A stretch of DNA of 64,000 nt from SYIM01 sp041182885 (GTDB lineage: Bacteria > Pseudomonadota > Gammaproteobacteria > Burkholderiales > Burkholderiaceae_E). The position numbers and the translations under genes were made by a program. Under the pieces are notes generated by a model. It ran no database searches. It was not told where the DNA came from and worked only from the letters and a program-made list of their open reading frames with translations. Of the stretch, positions 43,286-52,292 are shown piece after piece. Position 1 is the stretch's first letter. The number at the start of each line of letters is the position of its first letter. The stretch spans positions 1 through 64,000 of the forward strand of contig JBMSQB010000002.1 in the NCBI GenBank assembly GCA_049423065.1. The letters are read 5' to 3'.

Positions 43286-44215
43286 TTACTCCTGCCCCTG
43301 ATAGGTGTCCAGCAGTGCGCCATACGTGGTTGGCCAGACGCCCGGATGCGACAGGATGATCTCCAACGCACGCCTGAACGCTGCAATGCGATTGGGTTGC
43401 CCGGTGAGCCAGCTGTTTGCCGAGATCGTGAAGACCCGTCCACCATACTGCCCGGCTTCCTGCCAGAGCGTGACAAAGCCATCCACCAGTTGCTCGACGT
43501 AGGCGTCATTCGATAGGTTGAAGTCAAGCACCGACTGGCGGTCATTCACATCAAGTGCGAACGGCATGCCGTACACAGCACCCGTGCCGGCATTCATGCG
43601 GACCGGCAAGTCGTCGATGTTCCAGTCAAGCGTGTAGCGAATCCGATGTTCACTCAAGAGATCAAGGGTGGCGTGCGATTCAGACTGCATGGGCGAAAGC
43701 CAGCCTGTCACAGACTGGCCTGATGCCTGCCGCAGAAGCGCGAGCGCAGCGGTGATCGCAGCGCGTTCATCCTCCACCGCCGACTTGCCGTGAAACACCT
43801 GGCTCATATCCAGCCCATGCGCCACCACTTCCCAGTTGCGGCGGGTGATTTCCTGCAACAGAAACGGGGCGCGCTCGGCAACGCGTGCGTTGATCGCGAC
43901 CGATGCCGGCAGCCCCAACTGCTCGAGCACCTTGAAGATGCGGTAGATGCCAACCCGCGTGCCATAGTCGCGGGTGGTGTAGTTCCAGTAGTCAGGGTAC
44001 GGGCGCTCCATGCCACCCACCGCCTTGACCACCATCTGCGCCGGGTTCATGTTCAGCGGGAAAAATTCCACCACCGGCACCACGACCAGCGCGACGCGCG
44101 CATCACCTGGCCAAACAACCTTCTTGTGCCGGAACAGATTGCGGTAGTCGTAGCGGTCATGGTCCATGCCGGGCGCACGACGCGGGTATTCGAGATACGA
44201 GCGGGGCAGCGTCAT
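43286..44215 (-). CDS. CE4 (polysaccharide deacetylase/PuuE-like) protein lacking the HP histidine
   Basis: This 309-residue NodB-fold protein is related to allantoinase PuuE and cyclic imide hydrolases. It keeps the N-terminal PVVEFF strand, the DYGTRVGIYRIFKVLEQLG helix, the AHG histidine (residue 133) and GWLSP. At the position where its neighbour and the first half of the fused protein have LHP, it reads ANS (266-268), so one catalytic or metal-ligand histidine is missing. It begins 12 bases after the partner gene, suggesting a non-catalytic or altered subunit of a pair. Confidence 0.85.
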   Translation of the reverse strand: MTLPRSYLEYPRRAPGMDHDRYDYRNLFRHKKVVWPGDARVALVVVPVVEFFPLNMNPAQMVVKAVGGMERPYPDYWNYTTRDYGTRVGIYRIFKVLEQLGLPASVAINARVAERAPFLLQEITRRNWEVVAHGLDMSQVFHGKSAVEDERAAITAALALLRQASGQSVTGWLSPMQSESHATLDLLSEHRIRYTLDWNIDDLPVRMNAGTGAVYGMPFALDVNDRQSVLDFNLSNDAYVEQLVDGFVTLWQEAGQYGGRVFTISANSWLTGQPNRIAAFRRALEIILSHPGVWPTTYGALLDTYQGQE

Positions 44216-44227
44216 GAGAGGTCCTTT

Positions 44228-45130
44228 CTAGGCGCCAAGCGCGCCCATAACCGGGTCATAGTGATTGGCGAGATACCACTGCGCAATTTCACGACCGGTT
44301 GCGAGCCAGACCTTGTCGCGACGGGTGATGTAGCGCAGCGCCTCGTCAAATTCGCGCAACCGGTGCGGCAGGCCGATCAGCCATGGATGCAGCGGCAGAC
44401 ACATCACCTGCGGATTGTCCGCACCCTCCTCCCAGAGCTGATCGAACTGCGCCTTGATCGTCTCGGTGTAGCGGCGCGGCGTCATGCGCTTGAGCGCCAG
44501 ACAGGTGTAGTCGTTGATCTCGAGCGAATAGGGCATGCTGATCAGGCGGTGATTCGACTTCACCTTGACCGGCAGCGGCTGATCGTCATGCATCAGATCG
44601 CAGGTATAGAGCACGCCGGCTTCGGCCAGCAGATCCATGGTGTCCACGGTGTTGGACAACGCGGGCGAGAGCCATCCCGACAAGGGCTGCCCGGAGGCCC
44701 GATAAATGGTGGCCTTCACGTCTTCGATCAGCTCTCGCTCCTGATCGGTATCCATGCCGTAGAGGTAGCGCGTGTTGTAGACACCGTGCGAGAACAGTTC
44801 CCAGCCACGCTTGACACAGGCCTCGATGATCTCGGGATAGTGATCGCATACGCCAACGTTGAGCGAGACGCTGCCGCGCACGCCGTAGCGGTCCATCACC
44901 TCCATCATGCGCCAGACACCTGCACGATTGCCGTAGTCTCGAAGCGTGAGCCAGTTGATATCGGGCGCGGGACGCGGCGTGGGACTTCGCACCGGACTGG
45001 GCGGTGGATCGTATTCATAGTGTTCGATATTGGGCGCGACCCAGACGGCCAGTCGTGCACCCCCTGGCCAGCTGATTTTCGGTCGAGCGATGCTGGGCAG
45101 ATAGGGATAGAGCTGCGGATCTTCATTCAT
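44228..45130 (-). CDS. CE4 (polysaccharide deacetylase/PuuE-like) hydrolase
   Basis: This 300-residue NodB-fold hydrolase probably acts on a cyclic amide or imide, or an N-acyl group, rather than a polysaccharide, since no signal peptide is present. Motifs in order: LAVWVAPNIEHYEY (about 27-40), DYGNRAGVWRMMEVMDRYG, ELFSHGVYNTRYLYGMD (His 115), GWLSP and PLHPWLIGLPHR (His 248), all expected of an active PuuE-like enzyme. The start MNEDPQLYP at 45130 is chosen over an open upstream frame. It lies 44 bases after an MmgE/PrpD gene. Confidence 0.88.
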   Translation of the reverse strand: MNEDPQLYPYLPSIARPKISWPGGARLAVWVAPNIEHYEYDPPPSPVRSPTPRPAPDINWLTLRDYGNRAGVWRMMEVMDRYGVRGSVSLNVGVCDHYPEIIEACVKRGWELFSHGVYNTRYLYGMDTDQERELIEDVKATIYRASGQPLSGWLSPALSNTVDTMDLLAEAGVLYTCDLMHDDQPLPVKVKSNHRLISMPYSLEINDYTCLALKRMTPRRYTETIKAQFDQLWEEGADNPQVMCLPLHPWLIGLPHRLREFDEALRYITRRDKVWLATGREIAQWYLANHYDPVMGALGA

Positions 45131-45174
45131 GAGTGGGCGGCTCCTGGTTGGCGTGCGGGAAAGTTCGGCAGACG

Positions 45175-46575
45175 TCATGCAAGAAGGGGCAGGTCTTCTG
45201 TGCCGCGCCAGCGATCGATCGTCTGCAGGGCTTCGAAAAGACGCGTCGCGACGCCCTCGCTGATCGATGCAGCCGCCGCACATTCGGCAAACTTTGCCGC
45301 GATCTGCTCGCGTCCCAGGGGAAGATCGGCGTGTCCGGTTGCGCGATGAATTTCATCGGTGCGCAGTTCGCGGCCATCGGTAAGCCGCAACCGGACATAA
45401 TCGACTGGCGCGGCGTTCGGGTAACCGGGATCGGACTCTGCGGTACGTTCGATGCGCACCCTGCGCATGAGTGACTGAACCGCCTCGCTCGCCACAAAAT
45501 CGTCGCTCAGTTCGGCAAGACCCACCTTGCCCCGAAGCAGGCTGGCCGCCACCACAAACTCCAGACTGAACTTCGCCTCAAGCGCCGTGCGCGGTGCATG
45601 GAAGGGCATGACCGAGGCAAATTTTTCGCTGACCCGGGGGATCGCTTCGACCACCAGGGTGGCGTCAACAGGATGGCGGGCCAGATAGAACAGCATGGAA
45701 TCGATGATTCGCTGCGAGGCCCCCACCGTGGGATATTTCTTGATGTTGAGGCCCAATGTGTCGATGAGCGCGGGCGCATCAGCACTGGGAAATGGTGTCT
45801 TGAGGTCAACCCGGCCGCCGGGTGACAGCGCGCGCATCAGCCCCACTGGACTCTCCAGCGTGACCGCACCGGCTTCAAGCCCGCCTTGTGCCCAGAGCGC
45901 AGCCTGAATGCCCGACTGAGCCGCCCGGCCCGCATGAAGCGGCTTGGTCATGGTGCCGAAGTTCGCCATGACACCGCCCGCGAACGAGGCGCTGAGCGAG
46001 ATCGCATCACGCATGGCTTGCGGGGCCAGGCCGAGCACCACGCCGGCCGCCACCGCTGCAGCAACCGGCCCCAGGACCGCGGTCGGATGCCAGCCCTTGC
46101 TGTGCAGATGATCCGGCTCGCGCCGCATCAGGTTGCCCCAGACCTCATAGCCCGCGACATAAGCGGACGCCAGCCGCATGCCGGTCGCACCCGCCGCGTC
46201 ACCGACGGCAAGGAGCGTAGGGACCAGTACCGCGCTCGGGTGATTGGAATAGGCGTAGTCGTCCCAGTCGGTAGCGTGGGCAGCGACTGCGTTGACCAGT
46301 GCCGCCTGAGGTGCGCCGACACGCTCGCGCGCAAGCAGCAGGCGCGCTACCCGAGGCGAGCCCGGATCCTGCCGGACCAGGCGCTGCACCACCCGGGTCA
46401 CCGGCTCGTCAAGACCCGCAAACATCACTGCCACGGCGTCGGTAAAGCCCAGCCGAACAATCTCGAGACTGCGCGCCGACGGCTGTTGCGCCGTCATTGC
46501 GCAGGCGTACCGCGCGATCTGCTCGGTGAGGGGGGCGCAGTCTTCGCCCGCCGCCGCTACCGTCGGTCCTGCCAT
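45175..46575 (-). CDS. MmgE/PrpD family protein (copy 1)
   Basis: This 466-residue protein belongs to the family of 2-methylcitrate dehydratase, cis-aconitate decarboxylase and iminodisuccinate epimerase, which act on carboxylate-rich substrates. Blocks shared with copy 2 at 57615 include YSNHPSAVLVP, KGWHPTAVLGP, ANFGTMTKPLHAGRAAQSG and LGLNIKKYPTVGASQR. GGGAG 6 bases before the ATG supports the start. It follows the Dpp-like ATPase gene by 70 bases and precedes the CE4 gene pair. Substrate not predictable. Confidence 0.9.
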   Translation of the reverse strand: MAGPTVAAAGEDCAPLTEQIARYACAMTAQQPSARSLEIVRLGFTDAVAVMFAGLDEPVTRVVQRLVRQDPGSPRVARLLLARERVGAPQAALVNAVAAHATDWDDYAYSNHPSAVLVPTLLAVGDAAGATGMRLASAYVAGYEVWGNLMRREPDHLHSKGWHPTAVLGPVAAAVAAGVVLGLAPQAMRDAISLSASFAGGVMANFGTMTKPLHAGRAAQSGIQAALWAQGGLEAGAVTLESPVGLMRALSPGGRVDLKTPFPSADAPALIDTLGLNIKKYPTVGASQRIIDSMLFYLARHPVDATLVVEAIPRVSEKFASVMPFHAPRTALEAKFSLEFVVAASLLRGKVGLAELSDDFVASEAVQSLMRRVRIERTAESDPGYPNAAPVDYVRLRLTDGRELRTDEIHRATGHADLPLGREQIAAKFAECAAAASISEGVATRLFEALQTIDRWRGTEDLPLLA

Positions 46576-46645
46576 GAGGATCTCCCGTTAGACCCGCTGC
46601 CCTGCGCGTGACTCGCCACGGCCTGGCAATTCAATCTGGACGATC

Positions 46646-47611
46646 TTAGCGCGCTGCAAGCGCGACACCTGGCTTGAAGCAGGCAATCTGAACCGCCGAC
46701 TCGGTCACCAGCGCCGGTCGCTCTGCCCGGCAGCGATCGTCAGCGGCCGGGCAGCGCCCGGCAAAGCTGCAGCCCCGGGGAAGATCGACCGGGCTGGGGA
46801 TCTCTCCCTGCAGCACCACCCGTTCGCGACGTTCGCGTACATCGGTGGAGAGCTGCGCAGAGAACAGGGCCCGCGTATACGGATGACGCGCATGATTGAA
46901 AATCAGAGCCGTGGGCCCGCTCTCGACGATTGCGCCAAGGTAGAGCACCACGATCCGATCGGCAATCAGACGGACCGTTCCCAGGTCATGCGTAATGAAC
47001 AGATAGGACACCTGGCTCTGCGCGCGCAGTTCGGCAAGGAGCTCGAGGATTTCGGCCCGCACCGAGAGATCAAGCGAACTGGTGGGCTCATCGAGGACCA
47101 CCAGCCTGGGTTGGGTCATGAGCGCCCGCGCAAGTGCAACGCGCTGCAGCTGGCCACCCGAGAGCTGCGCCGGAAAACGGTCGAGAAGACTGCCGCCAAG
47201 ATGCACCCGCTCGGCCATGCCGGCAATGCGCGCGAGCCGCTCGGCTGCGCTCAGCGTGGTGTGAAGCTTGAGCGGCTCCTCGAGGACCGAGCGGATCCTC
47301 ATTCGCGGGTTGAGCGTTGCCCAGGGATCCTGAAACACCATCTGCATGTGAGGTCTCAGCGCTCGCAAGGCCGACTGGCTGAGCGGCGTGATATCGCGCC
47401 CCTCGAGCAACACACGGCCCGAGGTGACGCGCTCGAGCTGGAGTGCGAGCCGTCCGAGCGTGGTCTTGCCGGAACCCGATTCACCCACCAGCGCCACGGT
47501 CTCGCCAGGCGCCACGCTGAACGACACATCGTTGACCGCATGCACCCTGGTGCCGCGCCTGGGCCCGGGGAAGTGCTTGACCACCTGATCGAGTTGCAGC
47601 GCGGCGGTCAT
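46646..47611 (-). CDS. Oligopeptide/dipeptide ABC transporter ATPase (DppF/OppF-like)
   Basis: This is the second ATPase of a Dpp/Opp/Ddp-type importer. The 321-residue product has Walker A GESGSGKTT near residue 38, the signature LSGGQLQRVALARAL, Walker B LVVLDEPTSSLD and the C-terminal Cys-containing region GCSFAGRCPAADDRC of the oligopeptide subfamily. It overlaps the preceding ATPase gene by 4 bases. Confidence 0.94.
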   Translation of the reverse strand: MTAALQLDQVVKHFPGPRRGTRVHAVNDVSFSVAPGETVALVGESGSGKTTLGRLALQLERVTSGRVLLEGRDITPLSQSALRALRPHMQMVFQDPWATLNPRMRIRSVLEEPLKLHTTLSAAERLARIAGMAERVHLGGSLLDRFPAQLSGGQLQRVALARALMTQPRLVVLDEPTSSLDLSVRAEILELLAELRAQSQVSYLFITHDLGTVRLIADRIVVLYLGAIVESGPTALIFNHARHPYTRALFSAQLSTDVRERRERVVLQGEIPSPVDLPRGCSFAGRCPAADDRCRAERPALVTESAVQIACFKPGVALAAR

Positions 47612-48585
47612 GGCCCTGCCTCCGGGAAGTGGCAGCGCGCAGCATGCGCCTCGTCAGCCGGCAACGGCATCAGCTCGCCCTGGCAGACCGGCTGCGCACG
47701 CGGGCAGCGGTTCTGATAAGGGCACCCCGGGGGGAGGTTGTAGAGGTCTGGCGCCGCACCAGCGCGCACCGCCCCACGCCCCAGCGTCAGCCGGTCGGGG
47801 GAGCTGCCGATCAGATGCCGGGTGTAGGGATGAAGCGGCCGGGTGAACACCTGCTCCACCGGGCCTGCCTCGACCACCACCCCCGCAAACATCACGCCCA
47901 CCCGGTCGCACACCTGGGCGACAACACCGAGGTCATGCGTGATGAGGAGCGCCGCCAATTGACGCTCCCGCACACTGGCTCGCAACAGATCAAGAATTTG
48001 CGCCTGGACGGTGACATCCAGGCCTGTCGAGGGTTCATCTGCGATCAGGAGCTGTGGATCATTGACAAGCGCCATCGCGATCAGCACGCGTTGTGCCATG
48101 CCGCCAGAGAACTGGTGCGGCCATGCCCGCATTCGCGCCTGCGGATCGGGGATGCCAACCGCCTGCATCATCTGCAGGGCGCGAGCCTGCGCCTGCTCGG
48201 CGCTTGCCTTGCGGTGAACCCGGTGGATGCGGGCGATCTGCTCGCCAACGCGGGTGAGGGGATCGAGCGACGTTCGCGGCGACTGAACGACCATCGCGAT
48301 CTGGTCGCCACGAATCGAATTCAGTTCGTCGTCATTGATTGTCGTGAGTTCGCGTCCGTTGAATTCGATGCTGCCACCGACCCGCCGGGCCGGCTCGCGC
48401 AGCAGCCCCATGATTGCATGCGCAGTCAGGGATTTACCGGCACCGGTCTCGCCCACCAATCCAAAAATTTCTCCGCGGTCGACACTCAGATCGACCCCGT
48501 TGAGCGCTCGGGCAACACGGACCTGATCAAAGCGGTCGCGCGCCACGAAGTGGACATGCAGATCGCGGACCCGGAGCAGACTCAT
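47608..48585 (-). CDS. Oligopeptide/dipeptide ABC transporter ATPase (DppD/OppD-like)
   Basis: This is the first ATPase of the importer. The 325-residue product has Walker A GETGAGKSLT near residue 40, the signature FSGGMAQRVLIAMAL, Walker B LLIADEPSTGLD and the C-terminal GCPYQNRCPRAQPVC motif. The start MSLLRVRDLHVHF at 48585 leaves 7 bases after the permease stop; the open frame upstream would overlap the permease gene. Confidence 0.94.
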   Translation of the reverse strand: MSLLRVRDLHVHFVARDRFDQVRVARALNGVDLSVDRGEIFGLVGETGAGKSLTAHAIMGLLREPARRVGGSIEFNGRELTTINDDELNSIRGDQIAMVVQSPRTSLDPLTRVGEQIARIHRVHRKASAEQAQARALQMMQAVGIPDPQARMRAWPHQFSGGMAQRVLIAMALVNDPQLLIADEPSTGLDVTVQAQILDLLRASVRERQLAALLITHDLGVVAQVCDRVGVMFAGVVVEAGPVEQVFTRPLHPYTRHLIGSSPDRLTLGRGAVRAGAAPDLYNLPPGCPYQNRCPRAQPVCQGELMPLPADEAHAARCHFPEAGP

Positions 48586-48592
48586 GACCGTC

Positions 48593-49459
48593 TCATCGGC
48601 TGGTCTTGCTTCGGCGCGGATCGAGGAGTTCCTCGAGCCCGTCGCCAAACATTGAAAAACCGATGATCAGAATGACCAGCGCGAGACCCGGCACGATGGA
48701 GACCCACCACTCGCCGCTCACCATGTATTCAGCGCCCTGACGGATCATGGCCCCCCACTCGGGCGTGGGCGCCTGGATGCCAACACCGATAAAGGCAAGT
48801 GTCGCCGATACCCTCACCGCCCAGGCCATTCGGATCGGCATCTGGGCCATGGCGCCGCGAATGCAGTTGGGCAACAGATGGACAAACACGATCCGCCAGG
48901 TTGGATTGCCGGCGTTGATCGCTGCCTCGACAAAACCGCTGGAGCGCAGCGCCAGCACCTCGGCTCGGACCAGCCTGGCGAAGACCGGCACATCGAGCAT
49001 GCCGATCACCAGCACCACGTTGGCAAGCGATTGCCCGGTCGCCGAGACGATCGCAAGCGCCAGAATGATTGACGGAAATACCCGCAGCGCGTCCATGATG
49101 CGCAGCGTGATTTCATCAAACCAGCCACCGCGAAAACCGGCATACAAACCGATCGGCACACCGACCAGAAAACCGAACAGCAACACCGGTATTGCAATGC
49201 CATAGGCGTAGCGTGCGCCGTAGAAGGTTCTTGACAGCACATCCATCCCGTTGCCGTCGGTGCCAAGAAGAAAGCGTGTACCGGGTTCATCCAGCACATG
49301 ATCGGCGAAAGGCTTGACCGGGTCATAGGGCGCCAACACAGGCGCGAGGACCGCAAGGAGCGCAAACGCCAGCATGATCGCCAGTCCCACCGCGCCGGTG
49401 GGCGAGGCCCGAACCAGTGCCACGGTTCGCAGGTGCCACAAGCTGAAGCCGCCGCTCAC
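48593..49459 (-). CDS. Oligopeptide/dipeptide ABC transporter permease (DppC-like)
   Basis: The 288-residue inner-membrane permease has about six spans. An N-terminal span (VGLAIMLAFALLAVLAPVLAPYDP) precedes the conserved FLLGTDGNGMDVLSRTFYGARYA block, and the ATPase-contact loop has EAAINAGNPTWRIVFVHLLPN. It overlaps the DppB-like gene by 4 bases. Confidence 0.93.
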   Translation of the reverse strand: MSGGFSLWHLRTVALVRASPTGAVGLAIMLAFALLAVLAPVLAPYDPVKPFADHVLDEPGTRFLLGTDGNGMDVLSRTFYGARYAYGIAIPVLLFGFLVGVPIGLYAGFRGGWFDEITLRIMDALRVFPSIILALAIVSATGQSLANVVLVIGMLDVPVFARLVRAEVLALRSSGFVEAAINAGNPTWRIVFVHLLPNCIRGAMAQMPIRMAWAVRVSATLAFIGVGIQAPTPEWGAMIRQGAEYMVSGEWWVSIVPGLALVILIIGFSMFGDGLEELLDPRRSKTSR

Positions 49460-50478
49460 CGGCTCACCTCGTGAGCGCGGGGTTCGAGCTTGAGCACCAG
49501 CAGATCACCGAGGGCAAACACCAGCATCGCGAGCGCCGACATCAAGAGGACATAGCCCTGGACCACAGCAAAGTCGGCCTTGAGGATGGCGGTCAGTCCG
49601 AACTGCGACACGCCGCCCCAGGAGAAGATCAGTTCAAGCACGGATGCGGCGCCAAACAAGGCGGTGAGCTCGGTGGCGCCGTAGGTGATGATGGGAACAG
49701 CGGAATTGCGCCACACCATCCGCTCGACCATGCTGTGCGGGAGTCCGGCCGCCCGCGCATACCGCACGTAATCACTTGCGCGCACATCGAGCGCAATGGC
49801 ACGGGTTTGCTTGAGCATGGGTGCGGCAAACACGATGGCCACCACAGCGCACGGCAACACCATTCGACCGGCCGCCGACCATGCCGCCTGAAGATCCCGG
49901 GCAAGGAGCGCATCGATCAGGTAGCTGCCGGTGATCACCGGCGGCGCGGTGATCATGAGATCAATCCGCCCCATCGGTGGCGGCGCCCAACCCAGAATGA
50001 AAAAGAACACAAAAATGAGGGCAAGGCCGAGGAAGATCGTGGGCATGCCGAATCCAAACAGGGACAGGAGCCGACTCAGCTGGTCGAAGCGGCCATTGAC
50101 CGAACGGGCCGCCCGCATACCCGACCAGACGCCCAAAAGCCCTCCCACGGCAGACCCCACGAGGACCAGCTCCAGCGTGGCGGGCAGGCGCTGGAGCAAC
50201 TCGGTCAGCACCGGGCGATTCGAGAGCCACGAGGTACCCAGGTCGCCGTGCGCAACGCGCCGCACATATTCGAAAAATTGGGCGAGCAGCGGCTGGTCGA
50301 GCTTGTAGGTGGCACGGATGGCAGCGATTTCCGCCTCGCTCGCCGTGGGTCCGGCCAGCATGCCCACCGGGTCGCTATCACCCAGCCGCACCAGCATGAA
50401 GGTAAACAACAGCACGCCGAACAGAATGGGCAGCGCGAGCGCGAGCCGGCGCAGGATCAGTTGCAGGACTGCAAGCAT
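49456..50478 (-). CDS. Oligopeptide/dipeptide ABC transporter permease (DppB-like)
   Basis: The 340-residue permease has an N-terminal span (LALALPILFGVLLFTFMLVRL), the GDLGTSWLSNRPV block typical of DppB/OppB, about six spans in all, and the coupling loop DYVRYARAAGLPHSMVERMVWRN. It lies 127 bases after the substrate-binding protein gene; that gap holds no clear feature. Confidence 0.93.
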   Translation of the reverse strand: MLAVLQLILRRLALALPILFGVLLFTFMLVRLGDSDPVGMLAGPTASEAEIAAIRATYKLDQPLLAQFFEYVRRVAHGDLGTSWLSNRPVLTELLQRLPATLELVLVGSAVGGLLGVWSGMRAARSVNGRFDQLSRLLSLFGFGMPTIFLGLALIFVFFFILGWAPPPMGRIDLMITAPPVITGSYLIDALLARDLQAAWSAAGRMVLPCAVVAIVFAAPMLKQTRAIALDVRASDYVRYARAAGLPHSMVERMVWRNSAVPIITYGATELTALFGAASVLELIFSWGGVSQFGLTAILKADFAVVQGYVLLMSALAMLVFALGDLLVLKLEPRAHEVSR

Positions 50479-50605
50479 GGGAAACAGCCGCGATCAGCGC
50501 GAGCCGCGAGGCGGCCGCAACCTCGAGGCGCAGGGACGGCGCAACGCGCGCTCCGCCCCCAGCCCCGGGACCCCCATCGGCGCGATGCGTTCGGCGATCG
50601 CGACC

Positions 50606-52201
50606 TCAGCGCTCGCAACGCAGATCAGAGAAGCGCGGCCAGTCATCGGGATGCCAGACCCAGCCCTTGATGCAGGGGTTCATGACCTGGTGGATGCCCG
50701 GATAGTAAAGATAAAGCCAGTCGTTGTCGGCGGCGTGCAGGCGCTGCGTACGCGCGATCAGATCATTGCGCTTGCCTTCATCGAGTTCGGTCAGGGCCGC
50801 GCCGATCAGCTTTTCGACCTCGTCGTTCTTGTAGGCATTGCGATTGGCCACGCCGCTGTAGTAGGCGAAGATCCAGGCAGTGAAGACAGGATCGAGCACG
50901 AAGGTGGCATCACCGCTCGGAAACATCGGCATGTCGCGCGTTTTGATCAGCCCGCGATTGACGAACTCCGGATCGGGAATGCGCTGAATGTTGAGGCGGA
51001 TCCCCGCCTCGGCCAATTGGCTGCGAAGCTGAATGCTTACTGGTTCCATCCACCAGTAGGTGCCCGCATAAAGATAGGGCAGATCGATTCCGTTGGGATA
51101 ACCGGCCTCGGACAGCAGGGCTTTCGCCTTGGCAACGTCACGCCCCGGGCGCTTGAACGCAGCAACATGCCCAGGCACCGTCGGTGGAACAATCGAGGTG
51201 ACGGGAACGCCCAAGCCCTCGAATACCGATTTGTTGAACGAGTCGAAGTCGGTGGCAAGCATGACCGCTTCGCGAATCCGACGGTCGTCGAAGGGCTTGA
51301 TTCCCATGTTGAACTTGACCGCCGCCGGCTGTGTGCCCGTGACGGATTCGACCTTGACCGTGCGGTCGCGCTTGAGGTCAGCCACCTGCTTGAGCGGCGT
51401 GTCTTCCAGCCACTGCACCTGTCCGGTTTTCAGCAGCGCGACCCGGTTGGAGAGCGAGGGTACCTCGCGATAAATCACCCGATCGTAGTAAGGCTTGCCA
51501 CGGAAATAATTGGGATTGGCGCGCAGCACCACCTGCTCGCCCGGCTTGAATGAATCGATGTAGTAGGCACCAAAGCCCACCAGATTCTGATCGATGTATT
51601 TGTTGCCGAACGGGTCGTCTGCGGTGGCGTGCTTGAGAACCTGGGTTTTGTCGTGAAGGGTCGGGAAATACATTGTGAGCATCGGGAGCAGCAACCGTGT
51701 GGGCTGCTTCATCACGATGGTGACTTCATAGTCGCCCGTTTTTCTGAACTCCGCCACGCCGATCAGGTTGTAGAGAAAGAACGAGGTCCGCTTGATGGTC
51801 CATGCGCGCTCGAGGCTCCAGACGATGTCATCGGCCTTCATCTCGTTGCCCCAGGCGCTTTTCACGCCCTGGCGCAACTTGAACACATAGGTTTTGCCAT
51901 CAGGCGATACGGTCCAGCTCTCGGCCAGATTTCCCTCAACCTGGGTGGGGTCAAGTTGGGTGCGGCCATCGGCACCCTGCACCCGTTTGAATCGCACCAG
52001 GCTTTCGTTTGCCTGCACGATCATCTGGCGGGTGGCGACCTTGGGGATATCGCCATCGAATCCGGTGGGGGTCTGCGGCGCGGCTACCACCAGCGTCTGC
52101 TGCGCGGCAACGCCCGAGACCGACGCGAGCAACGCGATCGCTGTCAGCGAGGCGGCCACATGACTGCGGGTCCAGGACCTGATCGACACACACGGCTTCA
52201 T
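50606..52201 (-). CDS. Extracellular solute-binding protein, family 5 (DppA/OppA-like)
   Basis: This periplasmic receptor serves the Dpp-like importer. The 531-residue product has a signal peptide (1 to about 34, ending GVAAQQ), then the family-5 pattern PTQVEGNLAESWTVSPDGKTYVFKLRQGVKSAWGNEMKADDIVWSLER-like residues near 85-135. The start at 52201 is preceded by AAGGAGGT with a 6-base spacer. Family-5 proteins bind peptides but also many other amides and sugars, so the ligand is open. Confidence 0.94.
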   Translation of the reverse strand: MKPCVSIRSWTRSHVAASLTAIALLASVSGVAAQQTLVVAAPQTPTGFDGDIPKVATRQMIVQANESLVRFKRVQGADGRTQLDPTQVEGNLAESWTVSPDGKTYVFKLRQGVKSAWGNEMKADDIVWSLERAWTIKRTSFFLYNLIGVAEFRKTGDYEVTIVMKQPTRLLLPMLTMYFPTLHDKTQVLKHATADDPFGNKYIDQNLVGFGAYYIDSFKPGEQVVLRANPNYFRGKPYYDRVIYREVPSLSNRVALLKTGQVQWLEDTPLKQVADLKRDRTVKVESVTGTQPAAVKFNMGIKPFDDRRIREAVMLATDFDSFNKSVFEGLGVPVTSIVPPTVPGHVAAFKRPGRDVAKAKALLSEAGYPNGIDLPYLYAGTYWWMEPVSIQLRSQLAEAGIRLNIQRIPDPEFVNRGLIKTRDMPMFPSGDATFVLDPVFTAWIFAYYSGVANRNAYKNDEVEKLIGAALTELDEGKRNDLIARTQRLHAADNDWLYLYYPGIHQVMNPCIKGWVWHPDDWPRFSDLRCER

Positions 52202-52229
52202 TCGCGACCTCCTTGTCGGTTGCAAATTC

Positions 52230-52258
52230 AATATATAGGACTCGTGTGGGGGCCGCAA
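52230..52258 (-). promoter_or_regulatory. Promoter of the Dpp-like transporter and downstream catabolic genes
   Basis: Read leftward, TTGCGG (complement of 52253-52258) and TATATT (complement of 52230-52235) are 17 bases apart, giving a leader of about 22 bases with a strong Shine-Dalgarno (AAGGAGGT). All genes downstream on this strand, down to 38679, could be expressed from here. Confidence 0.5.
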
Positions 52259-52292
52259 CAGCGTGCATCGATGCGCGAGAACCCAGATTGGC

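Noticed and set aside
43790..45349. Plus-strand open frame of about 500 codons opposite the CE4 gene pair
   Set aside because: Antisense to two genes with conserved motifs; His/Arg-rich shadow composition.
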